In this document: piece after piece, positions 45,854-57,988 of the stretch
Layout: each line of letters starts with the position of its first letter
Position numbering within the stretch: position 1 is the first letter of the stretch
Source: Aristolochia californica
Lineage: Eukaryota > Streptophyta > Magnoliopsida > Piperales > Aristolochiaceae
DNA: 64,000 bases
Assembly: GCA_029961685.1 (NCBI GenBank)
Contig: JARWKL010000012.1
Location: 16,725,227-16,789,226 of the forward strand
Reading direction: 5' to 3'
Translations under genes and position numbers: made by a program
Notes under the pieces: generated by a model
Seen by the model: the letters and a program-made list of their open reading frames with translations, nothing else
Told to the model about the DNA's origin: nothing
Databases searched by the model: none

Positions 45854-45928
45854 TCACTGTTACATCTAAAATCCTATCTTTTATATGTGGCAAGATGGGT
45901 ATTTATGATGTATTTTCTCCTCATCCCG

Positions 45929-46313
45929 TGTTGGAAGATGGGCTCAAGCCCACAAGCTCAAGACAAGAAGCCCACATGTCAAAGGAGTGGCATATGTGTA
46001 AAATATGGTACTTTCCATAAAGATGGCATAGAGGTGTAAATATGTGTTCTTTTTATGTCTTTTGTTTTATCTAGTTGTAGCCCTAAGGGCATTGTAAAAC
46101 TATAAATAAAGGCATTGGCTAAGAGGTAGAGCATTGAAGCCCTCTCTTCTCCTTCCACAAATTTGTCCAGCTCTCTTCTTTCTTATTTGACACAAACCCT
46201 TCTTCCCTTAATCCAAACTCTCTCCTTCCATGTTCTTCTTCTTCTCCTCTCCTTTCTCTCTTCTCTTCTTCTTCCTTGTTCATCTAAAGTGTCATGAGAT
46301 CCTAAATTCTACA
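45929..46313 (+). repeat. 3' LTR of the Copia element
   Basis: Matches 40764-41156 over its whole length with scattered substitutions and a short deletion near the end. The polypurine tract expected just before it is not recognisable. Confidence 0.85.
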
Positions 46314-47819
46314 ATAGCTTAGTGTTCAAAATTTTGTTCATGTCGATAATTGTCAAATTGAGGCAGTTCACTTAGACCTTGGTATGTTAGATGATCCCAT
46401 ATGAGGTATTGGGCGTAGGACTATATATTGACAAGAAGCCACATTATTATATAATATTATATTTGTATAGAATGGGTGGCCAATTAATTGGTATATTTGG
46501 AGCTCAAGCCATGGTCTTGATCGCCTTCTTGTCTCTCTTCTACTGGTCTTAGAATATGCCCAACTTTTGTGTGGGATACATGACTTTTTTTAGTGGAATT
46601 GATCACTTTGATAATAATTTGTATTTTTTGCTAAGTTGAGAGCCTTTTATTCCAAGAGAAATTCACCCCAAGGGCAAAATTATAGTTTTGAGAAAAATAA
46701 AGCGTAAAAATTATCGATTATAGTCAAAATTATGAGTATTTTGATTCACATAAATGGTGTTTATAAATTGACAATGGAGGTCTCCGATGGTGAACCAAGG
46801 CTGACAGATCAGCTAAGAACAAAGTTCATGCTTTGGTCTTCTCAGGGACGAAACACGTCGGACGAAGGCTGACGACACAACCTAATAGAAAGCTCACAAC
46901 TCTTATGGCGGTAGACGGAATCATCACGATCTCCAGGGACTGACGGCATAGTCCAGACAGAGAGCGTCACACTCTATAGTTTCTCAGCGAAGGAGACAAA
47001 GATGAGGGAGGCAAAGAGATTTTCTGGAATCACTCTCGTGTCACCCTTCCTTTCCTTTCATCATCTATTTAAACTTAGGTCTTAGGGTAATATTACAAAA
47101 TAGCCCATGGGCCCAATACAATGCCACCCATCCCATTAAGCCTTATCTAATTACCCTATGTACATAAAATAAATTATACAATAATTATGAACATAAATTC
47201 TATCTAATATACAAATATCGTAACATAAATAACTATTATAATTTTATTTAATAAAGATCATTTTTAAATATTTTATTTTAAACTTTATAAGAATTGGGCT
47301 TGTGGACCCCATGTGTTGGATGTTGTGTTTGGGATCAAACTCAATTGTTGTAGGATGCCTCAACTAGCTCAAGTTTGAATGGAAATGGAGATAGACAAGG
47401 GAACCTTGTTAAAGTCATATAGGTTGATGGATAACTGGACTCTATGTAAACACTTGTTGAGGAGGTCACATGCATCCTCAAATAAACTCTACCATATCTT
47501 GTAACAAAGGGACTTGTCATCAAGGAATTGTTGCCAAAAAAGATTGGTAAACTTTAAGCATAGAAAGAATTTTGTACACAACTAAGTATCTTCAATTGTT
47601 TGTTTTTCGGTGAAATAGTTTGAGTGGTATTCTATGTAATTATGAGAGTGAGTAGCATAAAGTATAATTAGTGGTTAGTTTAAGTGTCCTTTTATATTCT
47701 TTTGTATTAGGGCATCGATACCCCACCTATATAAATAAGAAAGAGAGGGGGAGGAGGTCATTCACGTGCTTTCTCTTAACCCTGAAAGTTTCTCTCCTCA
47801 ACTCGTGCTATTGCCTTCT
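46314..47819. other. No gene seen
   Basis: 46760-47060 is GC-richer and, on the minus strand, resembles an LTR leader with a TAAATAGATGATG box. A plus-strand TATA-like CTATATAAATAAG lies near 47729. Nothing else is recognised. Confidence 0.35.
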
Positions 47820-47899
47820 TGTAGAGTGTAGGAGAGAAGAGGGAAGAAGGAGAAGAGAAGTGAGGTGAAGTGAAGGAAGAGAGAGGTAAGGACGGATGA

Positions 47900-47939
<40 letters not shown>

Positions 47940-48137
47940 TGGACACGTAGAGGAGAGAAAAGAGGGGAGAATAAGGGTTATGGAAGATATCGAAACCCTA
48001 CGTCTTAACCTTTATTTATAGATGTTAAGAGTACATAAATTTCAAGTATACCCTTCACCCTAGAGAGAGTGAAGAAGAGACAAAAAATATAAGATATTTA
48101 CAATAATGCCACCTAAGCTTGTCTATGTCTTTCAACA
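47820..48137 (-). repeat. LTR of the minus-strand Copia
   Basis: The LTR runs from TGTAGAGTG to TTTCAACA on the plus strand. CTTCCCTCAAGTTGATGG, a complemented polypurine tract, follows. A minus-strand TATA-like TCTATAAATAAAGG lies near 48010. A (GA)n microsatellite is at 47909-47935. The left limit is approximate. Confidence 0.55.
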
Positions 48138-48674
48138 CTTCCCTCAAGTTGATGGTGAAAAAACATCATATATTCCCAGCTTGGTACATGCAGTGGAGAG
48201 AATTTTTGAGTTGACTGACTTCGTGAACATATCAGCAAGTTGTCCATGCCTTTCAACACTCCCCCTCAAGCTGGTGGTGAAAAAACATCATATATCCCTA
48301 CCTTGGTACATGCAGCGGAGAGAATTTTTGAGTTGACTGACTTTGTGAACATATCAACAAGTTGTCTATGAGTTGAGACATGTTTAAGGCTTATGATTCC
48401 TGCTTGCACATTTCTTTCACAAAGCGACAGTCCACCTCGATATGCTTAGTTCTCTCATGAAATACTGGGTTGGAGGCAATGTGGATTGCTGCTTGACTAT
48501 CACAATAGAGTTCCATGTGTCTATGAGTTGAGACATGTTTAAGGCTTATGATTCCTGCTTGCACATTTCTTTCACAAAGCGACAGTCCACCTCGATATGC
48601 TTAGTTCTCTCATGAAATACTGGGTTGGAGGCAGTGTGGATTGCTGCTTGACTATCACAATAGAGTTCCATGGG
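48130..48674 (-). repeat. Two successive tandem duplications in the Copia 3' region
   Basis: A ~121-bp unit containing the polypurine tract is doubled (TTTCAACA at 48130 and 48251). A ~156-bp unit containing the end of RNase H is also doubled (48364-48519 and 48520-48674). Copies are nearly identical. Confidence 0.9.
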
Positions 48675-48999
48675 TCCTTCTGTGTAGAATCCCAATTCTT
48701 CTAGAAGAGATTTAATCCATCGAAACTCACTTACAGCATGTGCCATGACTCTATATTTTTCTTCTACACTCGACCTTGCAACCACATTTTGTTTTTTACT
48801 CCTCCATGTAACAAGGTTGCCACCAACTAGCGTACGATATCTTGAAGTAGATTTTTTATCATCTGGTGATCCAACCCAATCCGCATCGACAAAGCTTTCA
48901 ATATTGAGATGACCATAACACTTATTATAAGAGTCCTTGTTGTGGTGCCCTTTTCAAGTACTTGATAATCCTCTCCGACGGTTGCCAATGAGACATATA

Positions 49000-50396
49000 G
49001 GGGGGGGGGGGGGGTTAGTCAACTTGACTCAGGACATGAACTTCAGCCGCATTACTCAGTTCATGTCTTGAGGTCGTTAGTGGAGAGCCGGACTTCAAGT
49101 CATGTACATGACTAACATGACTTAGGAGATCATGTCCAAAGCGTAAACGATGAAAAGTGCTTTTCGCCCAATTTTGGCATTCATGTACATGAAACGAGCA
49201 CGCCCCTCTCATTTTGTTCCCGAACCCCCTCTCTCAGCTTCAACATCCATCTCTCTGCTCCCTCTCTCGGCATCGACATCCATCTCTTTGCTCCCTCTCT
49301 CGGCTTTGGCATCCATCTCTTTGCTCCCTCTCTCGGCTTCGACATCTCTCTCCGGTCTCTTTCTCTACGGCCTCTCCCTCTTGATCTCCGTCGCAGAGTA
49401 CAAGACCTGCCTCTCCTCTCCCTCTCGACCTCTGTCGCAAAGCACGAGAGGTTGTGCATCTGTTGTAGAGCCTCTTGGCCTCCCGACTTCTCTTCTCTCT
49501 CGGCCTCCCTCTCTTCTCCCTCTTGGTGTACCGTCGGAGCGTCCTCTATCGACATTGCCTACTGGCTCGCTGTCGTTGCTGTTGCCCGCTGGCTCGCCGC
49601 CGAGGAAGACGACGCACAAGACGATGGTTTAATTTTTCCTTAGTTAGGAAAAATTAAACTATCGTCATAAAAATCATTAATTTATAATTTTTATTTATTT
49701 AATATATTTATTTTATAATTAATATATTAAAATAGTGATTTAATAGTCATAATTAAAATATTATTAAAATAAATATTTGATAAATTATTTTGGTTTAATT
49801 ATCCCATTGCTATAATTAATTAAACCAATGGTTTTAAATTTTGTGACAATATATTATTAATTAGTTATACATAAAATATATTATGTTATTGGTAAATGTA
49901 TAAATTTATTTATTATATTAATTTTTTATTATTGTATTAAATTAGTGATTTTTAATATTAAAACATATCTTATGATATTAAAAAATAATTTATAATGTTA
50001 TTTATTTATTACTTGTAATTAATCATGTGCGTATTTCATTGGCTCAAGTAATTACAATATTAATGCATAAAAATATCTAATTCAATTAATAATTATATTA
50101 ATATATTTAATTATACATTAAATAACTTATATGTGTAGTAATAATGGTTGTTTTACCTAATTTGGGTTCTAAGGATTATGTTGTAATTAAGTGTACTGTA
50201 AGGGTATAGGCATTCTCTTATTTTTGATATTTTTCTCATGTTGGGGCACTAACACTGGAAACTGTTTTCCAATACACATGAAGTCGTCAACACTAACACC
50301 AAGTGCGAAGATGAAGATCATGTAGATGACTAACATGATCTTCCTGTTAGAGATGAACATGAACTTCGAAAATCCGTTTTGTTGACTAACCCCCCC
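49000..50396. mobile_element. G/C-tipped inverted-repeat DNA transposon, copy 2
   Basis: The ends are a G-run followed by TTAGTCAAC and, on the right, GTTGACTAAC followed by a C-run. ATA flanks both sides, consistent with a 3-bp target duplication, and removing one copy restores the interrupted Copia RT frame. Subterminal segments repeat ATGTACATGACTAACATGA-like motifs in inverted form. The core 49190-49620 is GC-rich with about five ~27-30 bp CCCTCTCTCGGC-TTCGACATCCATCTC-type minisatellite units. A TTTTTCCTTAGTTAGGAAAAA palindrome and an AT-rich half follow. No transposase is visible. It is related to 27836-29315. Confidence 0.8.
49230..49350. repeat. ~30-bp minisatellite in the transposon core
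   Basis: Repeated CATCCATCTCT-TGCTCCCTCTCTCGGC units occur in four to five diverged copies. Confidence 0.8.
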
Positions 50397-50950
50397 ATAA
50401 GGTTTATGCATATACTGATTGACCACCTTGACTAGAAAGAAATATCTGGTCTAATCACAATGACATAGATAAACTTGGCACCTAGCCTCTGGTACTTGCC
50501 AACATCAACTTCTTGTCCTAAGACATCACATAATATTGTATTTATCTCCATAGGGGTGTCAGTAGGGCGACATCCCATCATTCCTGTTTCCTCAAGAAAG
50601 TCAAAAACATATTTCTCTGTGATAAGATTATATCTTGCTTGGACTGAAAAACTTCAATACCGAGAACGTATTTAAGGAGTCCCAAGTCTTTCATCTAGAA
50701 TTCATTGCATATCTTGTTTTTTACTTGATTGATACTATTAGTATTACTACTTGTCAAAATAATATCATCCAAGAATATAACAGGTAGTACGACTCTTTTC
50801 TCAATATGTTTGACAAATACAGAATGGTCCACAAAGCACATTTTGAACCCAAATCAAATCATTGCTTGACTATACTTGTCAAACTAGGCTTGCGGAGATT
50901 GTTTCAAACCATATAATGATTTTTTAAGGCGGCATGCCAACTCCCTATTA

Positions 50951-51302
50951 TGCACGGATTAACATTATTATTTTAATTGTTTTTCTTTGATTTTTTTTTC
51001 GGTTTTAAGCCATAGAGGTATTTTTGGAATAATTCATTTATAGGGGTATTTTTATAATATTTTATCTTAAAACCTGTAAGGGTAAACCCTATTTAAGGGG
51101 TAAGAGTAATGAGGAAGACAAACACTGATTTTAGGTTAATTTTAGGTTAAACAGGCTTGGAGCTCTTCTTATGAGTTCTAGGGTTTTCAAGTTTCCCTTT
51201 GGCTTGATCTTCGTCTTCCTCTCTATGCCTTCCTACGATTCCACGTGGGTTCCCTACAATAACCTGTGGCAGATCCGGGACCGTAACAACTGGTATCAGA
51301 GC
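50951..51302 (+). mobile_element. LTR followed by a perfect primer-binding site
   Basis: The putative LTR runs from TGCACGGATTAAC to GACCGTAACA (51288), with a TATTTAAGGGG box near 51090. TGGTATCAGAGC at 51291-51302 matches the 3' end of initiator-Met tRNA exactly. It is a 5' LTR of a plus-strand element. The LTR start is approximate. Confidence 0.7.
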
Positions 51303-51830
51303 GGGAACACAATGGGTTATTCTCTATCCCAAAAAAAAATTATTATTCTGCATGAGGTACGCTATTCAATGGAAAAGGTATACAAAAAACAGGGAGAAAT
51401 ACGAGCGGGGTATGAATATTCCATTGAACGTTCAGCAAGGAAGTCACGCGCTGACGCAGAAAAGGTCATACGACCTGAAATCTCCGAGCAAGACGTACGC
51501 ACAGAAGGAAAAACAGTAGAAGTTGTCTCGGACGGGAAAACTGGCCAAATGCCAAAAATAAATAAAAATTTTGTCCTGTTTACTAGCCGAAGTCCTTGCG
51601 AAAGGCCATGCTTTGGAAAATTTCAATATTTCCGTGTAGAGAGATCCAAAGTCGAACAACGGGGACCAAAATTTGGGGAAATCAGTAGGGGTTTCAGCCA
51701 AAACGTCATTGGTGCGACCCCAAATCCGACTTCGGAGACCTTGAAAATCTCCGAGAAGGACCCTGGAAATCAAAAATCGGAGGGGTATGCTGCCAAAACC
51801 TCGTCGTAAGGGTTGAATTGGGTTCGACCT
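51303..51830 (+). other. Open frame after the primer-binding site, unassigned
   Basis: The frame of 51171-51809 stays open from within the LTR to TAA at 51807-51809. The part after the primer site is Lys/Glu/Arg-rich (for example KVIRPEISEQDVRTEGKTVE). It has no gag landmark I recognise. It may be element leader or a decayed gag start. The following sequence changes character at about 51830. Confidence 0.35.
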
Positions 51831-52425
51831 AAAAAAATCACTCCTCACGGCCAGCAGAATGTCTTCTAGAACAGCTGACAGAAAAATCCCGATCCGACTC
51901 TGTCTCGATGAATTAGTTCGGCTGTCCTTCCACTCTTTCAGAAAATATACAAGCATTGAAGCCACGAAGGGCTGCTATTCGTCATCGAAAAAAGAGTGAG
52001 GCACCGATGGAAACAAATCCGGTGGGCATTGGCTTCCGGATTCTCACTCTCTGTCACAATCTCACTCTCGGTTGTACAATGCCCTTAGGGCTACATGCTT
52101 TAAGGAAGAAAAGACATAGGGACATACCTCATCTTACATAATGACTCATCTGACATAATGACACCCTTATTCCATCCTTATGGAAGTCATCCTTATTTAA
52201 TTTTTTGCCACCCCTACACGTGGTGAGATGCTCCTCTACTTACCAGCCATGCCACCCCTTTAAGTGGGTGCCTTCTAAGATTCTCCCTCAAGCTGGTTGT
52301 GAGAAGACATCACATATCCCCAACTTGGAGCACATAGTGGAGAGAACTTTTGAGCTAACTGATATTGTGAGTACATCCACAAGTTGATTATGAAATGAGA
52401 CATATTTGAGACTTATAATACCTGA

Positions 52426-53812
52426 TTATAGCTTCTCTCTAACAAAGTGACAATCAACTTTGATATGCTTAGTTATTTCATGAAAGACTGGGTTGGAAAC
52501 AATGTAAATTGCAGCTTGATTATCACAGTGGAGTTCCATTGGGCCACCTTTAATCTTATTTCTGCTACAAGGGATTTGATCCATAGAAGTTCGCTTACCG
52601 CATGTTCCATAACTCAATATTTTGCCTCGACATTAAATCTCGTCACTACATTTTGTTTTTTACTTTTCCATGTCACAAGGTTGCCTCGATCTAGGGTACA
52701 ATACCCTGAGGTGGATTTTTTTATCATCCAATGATCCAACCCAATCTGCATTAGCAAAGCTTTCAATGTTGAGATGATTGTGGCACTTATATAAAAGCCC
52801 TTGTCCTGGAGCCTTCTTCAAGTATTTGAGAATTCTCTCTAGTGCCTACCAGTGAGAGATCTGAGGTTTGTGCATGTAATGGCTATCAATGCTAACTACA
52901 AATGAGATATCTGGTCTAGTCACTATAAGATAAATCAATTTTCTGACCTACCTTTAGTACTTGCCCACATCAATATCCTCACCAAGGCCTGCACATAATT
53001 TCACATTGGTATCCATCGAGGTGTCAGTAGGGTGATATCTCATCATTCTTGTGTCTTTGAGCAAGTTAAGCACATACTTTTTTTTGTGATAGGATAATGC
53101 CATGCCTAGACCGAAGGACGTCAATACCTAGGAGGTAATTGAGGAGTCCCAAAACTTTTATCTTTAACTCACTGCATATCTTGTGTTTAATTTAACTTAG
53201 GCTGCCCTTATCACTTCCTGTCAGAATACTGTCATCCACATATACAACAAGTAGCACCACACACTTCTTAGTGTGCTTGATAAATACCAAATTGTCCACT
53301 GAACACCTGGTGAATCCAAATCAAAGCATGAGTTGATTAAACTTGTCAAACCAAACTTGTAGAGATTGCTTCAACCAACCCATATAAAGATTTTTGTAAA
53401 CGGCATACCAACCCCTTATGAACCACATAGGCAGGTGGTTGTTTCGTATAAATTTCCTCTTTAATATCCTTCTTGAGAAAAACATTTTTCACTTCAAGTT
53501 ATAAACAAGCCAATGACAACTAGTGGCAAGAGATAATAAAAGGCATAATGAGTTGAGATTGGTGACGGGGCAGAATGTTCCCTCATTGTCAACACCATAG
53601 CACTAAGTGTAGCCTTTTTTATACGAGGTGACCTTTAGGGTGAGCCCTGGAACCATTCGGATTATGGTTAACACTAAAGACCCACTTATAGCCCACAAGT
53701 TGACTCCCGGATGGGAGGGGAACAAGTGTCAAAGTCTGATTCTCATATAGAGCTGCCATTTCTTCATCCATTGTCACTTTCCATCTTGGATGTTGAAAGG
53801 CCTCCTCAAAGT
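52426..53812 (-). pseudogene. Copia reverse transcriptase and RNase H remains
   Basis: Starts with FQHPRWKVTMDEEMAAL and LVGYKWVFSVNHNPNGS near 53800-53650. Further pieces of the RT follow in several frames. The end has [13 protein letters not shown] and [17 protein letters not shown] at 52540-52430. Frame changes and stops are frequent. Confidence 0.8.
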
Positions 53813-54499
53813 AAATGATATAAAGGCAAGGAATATTAGGAATTAGACACCCTAATTCCAAACTAACAAGAGAAATAATAATAATAGTGGAAGAAGGAAA
53901 AAGCAAACACGAGAACAAAGAAAAAAATTTATACAGGTTCACCTCAAGGTGAAACTACGTCTTGTCTTCCGTCGCTACAATAATCCACGATGAAGACGAA
54001 ATAGTTTACAATAGAAATCGCTCACACTTACAAGTCTGTTTTTCTCTAACCTCTCTCGGTCACAACTGATGCTCCTCGGATGATAAAACCCTAATAGCGG
54101 TGATCCGCGTACTGACTCAGCATAGGGTGTTGATTAAGCTCCACAACTTAACAAGGAAGTGATGACAAGATGGTGATAATTGATGAGTTGATAAAAAAAT
54201 TGGTGATGAGATGAGAGGTAGATGGTCGTGTGCAAGATCTTGGCTCCTTTCGAAGAGCAATTGGTCGAGTATCAAAGGGTGGATGAAAGATACGAGGAGA
54301 AGATGAAGAACTTACCTCTTAAGAAGCTAGAGACTCCACAAGTGAGGTATCAACCAATTCTTCAGGGGATTGAAAATATAAGTCATCACAACAATGAATT
54401 GTTGAGTCTTCGAATTGGCACAATAGGCTTAAGAAACTCATTAGCGGGAGAGAAACCAGGTGGGGTACTAGTGGACAAATAAAAAGGATGTTCTTAATA

Positions 54500-55330
54500 A
54501 AAATGTCACATATTTGGATACAAGCATCTTCTTGAGTGAAGGATTATAACACACATCTTTTTTTATTAAAAGAGTAGCCCAAAAAGACACATTTAATGGC
54601 TCTTGTGTCTAATTTAGTTGTATGCAAGGATGTGACATGAATAAAGCAAGTAGACCCAAATACTCTCATTGGAAGGAAAAAACATGTCTTCAATAGGAAA
54701 GAGACGAGAGAAGGGTGGTTGATCATTCAAAACTGAAGATGAATACCTATTGATGAGAAAACATGTTGTAAGGATAGCATGGGGGCAGTAGAAGTGAGCC
54801 ACATGCATATGTTGAAGAAGGGCCCGAGCAACCTCAAGAAGGTGTCTATTTTTCTTTCAGTCACACCATTTTGTTGTGGTGTGTAGATACAAGAAGTTTG
54901 ATGTATTATTCCTTTATCCTTGAAAAAGGATTGGAATTCTCTCAACATATATTCTTTTGCACTATTTGACTAGAGAAATTTTAAGGAGGTATTGAATTGA
55001 GTAGAGTTCACAACACAAAATATTTGAAGGTAGGTAGAACCTCTGATCATTCATTTAGTAAAAGAAACATGTAACTTGAGAAAAATCATCAAACATATAT
55101 AATAACATACTTGGATGAGAAACATTAGAAATGTTCAAAGGTCCCAACACATCTGTGTGAGGTAATTAGAAGGGAGTAACAACTATGATGGTGTTTACTT
55201 AATTGACAACTTTCACAATTCAAATTAGAAATGGACTGCAATGATGGAATCATATGTTTAGGAGTCTACATACACAAGTGGCCTAGTCTGTTGTGCCATT
55301 GAAGGGCCTTGTTCTGAGAGAACTAGATGT
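54500..55330 (-). pseudogene. Copia integrase remains
   Basis: GIIHQTSCIYTPQQNGVTERK at about 54910-54845 carries the part of the core with the catalytic Glu region (TPQQNG, ERK). FGSTCFIHVTSLHTTKL and CVFLGYSFNKK follow near 54660-54560. The N-terminal core is more decayed. Confidence 0.8.
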
Positions 55331-56074
55331 GGTTGTGACTCTTGACTGCTTGAGATAGTATAACCCCCCTTGTTCACGGCCCCCACCAATCACCTTTTCC
55401 GTTTGTAAGTCTTGAAAGACTCAAGAGGTAGGAGAAAAAGTAATGGAACAATTAAATCTTTTTTTAATTGACTGCCTGATAGGAGATTTAAAGGAAATTA
55501 AAGAACAAAAAACACATCTTTTAAGTGCAGTGTAAGTGTAGCATATGTGGACCTCACCTCTCATACCTTGGTTTGGGATCCATTTGCTATGGAAACAAAT
55601 TTATCAGTCAAACAGGGGGAGATAGAACTCAAAAATTGTCGTTACCTGCCAAGTGCTCAAAGACCATAGAATCAATAATCCAGGATGGAGAGGGTGAAGT
55701 AGCTAAGACCATATTTGAGATAGTTGTAGCTACAGTAGTAGGGGAAGTCTTGTTTGAGGTTGGTATCATCATACTCTTCATTCGTTGAAGTAAGTCAAAG
55801 TCTTTTTCAAATACAATTTGTGCCAGCTTTGTTTTTTACCTTGTCTCCATTATTTGTAGAGGCTTGGTTGGTTGTAACCCAGTCTGGTTTATCATAGATT
55901 TTCCAACAAGTGTCTACCATGTGACTTAGTTTCCCACGATGACTACAAATTCATTTTTTAGTTCGAGAAGAGCTTTGCCCATTCCTACCACCTCTAGTAG
56001 TTCTACCTTGTCACTGATTACTTGAATTTCCACCTCTGTTATTTGAGTATATGGGTGAAGAGACATCAACTTGT

Positions 56075-57988
56075 TGAGAAATTTCTATGCGAAAAATAAA
56101 ATTGAAGATGAAAGGAAAAAAACATATACCAATTTTACGTGGCTAAGCCCTTGGAGCCTAATCCACAGATGGAAAGAGAGAGGGAGAAATTTTATTCAAT
56201 CAGAATGATTTTTTACAATCAACACAAGCCTATTTATAACCTAAAGAAGGATTATTTAATAATTTAATTAAGGATTCAAACTTCATTAATTTAAGAAATC
56301 AAAATCAATCAAATTTATCTCCTGATTTTAGGAAATCATGACAAATCAGTCTCTTAATTGATTTGTCATTTATTTCCTAAATTATTATATAATTTAATTT
56401 TGAAATATTTAATTTTGATATTAATTTAATTTCTCTCTTAAGATTCCCCCTCAGGTTGTATTGGGGGGTAAGAGGAAATACAACTTGTTGTCTTGCAGGA
56501 TAGAGCCTTCTTCTTTTGAAGTGGACTTTTTTTGTGCTAGGCGTTGTTGATGGTGTGATGAAGTGTCGTATGGGATGAATAAAATCTTGATGGGATGGTA
56601 ATGACTATGGAGGCGATCATGTAAAAAAAAAAATTACAAGCAAATAATGTGACAAAAAATGAGATAAAATAGTGGTAGATGGTGTATGAAAAATATATCA
56701 AAATGATGTTTGAAATGGTTTACGATATGAGATTTTCCTAATACCACAAAAAATATCTCCCTACTAATTCAAAAAATAAATCCCTTCTCAGTTCTCCCCC
56801 CATTTTTAAAAAAATAAATAGAGGATTTTTTAAAGAAAAATAATGTTAAATTTTTTATAAAGATTGAATGAAAAATGAGAGAAATATGAGAGTTTTTTGT
56901 TTGAACCAAAAATTGGTCCTGTTCGGGTTAAAGAATGAGAAAACTAGACCAAAAATAGTAGTGGATAGTGGAACGAGTCAGATCTTCTATTTGGAGCCAA
57001 GTCAAAGCTGCGTATTGGATTGAGATCCGAGAAGTAGAATGCAATGCGGATACTGAAGTGGATGTGGTATGTTTATACGGATTCTCTATCGATTTGCCAA
57101 CTTTGATCTGGAAGTGCGCATCAGATTATGCCGTAGATCCTTGAGTTGAAACCAAACCCTCTGTCGGATAGACACCTGGTTAAGTGCCACAAAACTGGTA
57201 CCATCATATCAGGTCTACTCTTGGTTCCTAAATCGAATTTGGTTTCTGAATTTGGCTCTTCGGCTTCCTCTCGAAGCAAAATGAACTAGAGATTTAAAAT
57301 CTCTATTGTATCATCATTTCATGATGGATTTTAACTGAACAAGAGGGAGAATACTCGTATTCGAGTCATCTTTCAAACTAATGCATCAATTTAAATAAAA
57401 AAATACTATATTGCAACAAAAAAAGTAGTTCAAAAATATGGTGCTCGTCGATGAGAAACATGAAATTATAATCCTTTTCTCAATGAATTTTGATGAAACA
57501 AGAGGCAAAATGCTCGTAGTAAGTTGAGCAATCTAATTCATAAATCAATTAGAATTAAAAATAATGAAATAAATAACACACACAAAAAATGAAAAAATTA
57601 ACAACGATACAAAAATTGCCATACTCAAACATTTGGCTCTGATATCATGAAAAATTTCTATGGATAAATGAAATTGAAGATAGAAGGACCAAAAAGCACA
57701 AACTAATTTTAATCCACTGACGGAAAGAGAGGGAGAAATTTTATTGAATCATAATGAATTTTTACAACCAATACAAGCCTATTTATAAGCTAAAGAGGAT
57801 TATTTAATTCCTTAATTAAGGATTCGAATTTTCTTAATTTAAGAAATGAAAATCAATCAAGATTTTCTCTTGATTTTAGGAAATCATAAAGAATCAATAT
57901 TGATTGATTTGTCATTAATTTCCTTAATTATTACATAATTTAATTATGAATTTTTAATTTTGAAATTAATTTAATTTCTCCCTTAACA
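56075..57988 (-). mobile_element. Non-coding 1.9 kb LTR retrotransposon nested in Copia gag
   Basis: LTRs lie at 56075-56443 and 57648-57988. Both contain AAAGAGAGGGAGAAATTTTAT and AAGCCTATTTATAA. On the minus strand the 5' LTR (right) is followed by TGATATCAGAGCC (57635-57647), one base off the initiator-Met primer site. ACCTGAGGGGGAA, a polypurine tract, precedes the left LTR. CTTGT flanks both ends (56070-56074 and 57989-57993), a perfect 5-bp target duplication. The 1.2 kb interior has no coding frame, so it must depend on another element. Similar in design to LARD/TRIM elements but intermediate in size. Confidence 0.9.

Larger units (their letters stand above)
40764..46313 (+). mobile_element. 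Copia retrotransposon with both LTRs, internally deleted
   Basis: LTRs at 40764-41156 and 45929-46313 share TGTTGGAAGATGGGCTCAAG and end in TCTACA. TGGTATTAGAG, a variant of the initiator-Met tRNA primer site, follows the 5' LTR. Gag, protease and integrase are present in order. Most of reverse transcriptase is missing, and integrase runs into RNase H. A 1.49 kb solo LTR of another element sits between RNase H and the 3' LTR. The flanks gtaac and atagc do not match, so no target duplication is seen. It cannot be autonomous. Confidence 0.85.
47820..50956 (-). mobile_element. Copia retrotransposon, 3' part, interrupted
   Basis: On the minus strand the order is reverse transcriptase (50956-50397), an inserted DNA transposon (50396-49000), the end of RT plus RNase H (48999-48400), then a polypurine-tract region and an LTR (48137-47820). 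RT landmarks are CRLKKSLYGLKQSPQA and GLLKYVLGIEVFQSKQD. RNase H shows [38 protein letters not shown] and [11 protein letters not shown]. The 5' half is absent; the breakpoint at about 50951-50956 abuts another LTR. Stops and duplications disable it. Confidence 0.8.

Noticed and set aside
40764..46313. Recent intact Copia
   Set aside because: Both LTRs exist, but reverse transcriptase is deleted, stops are present, and flanking bases do not match as a target duplication.
49150..49632. 160-codon Ser/Leu-rich frame
   Set aside because: Translation of the minisatellite; all frames look alike.
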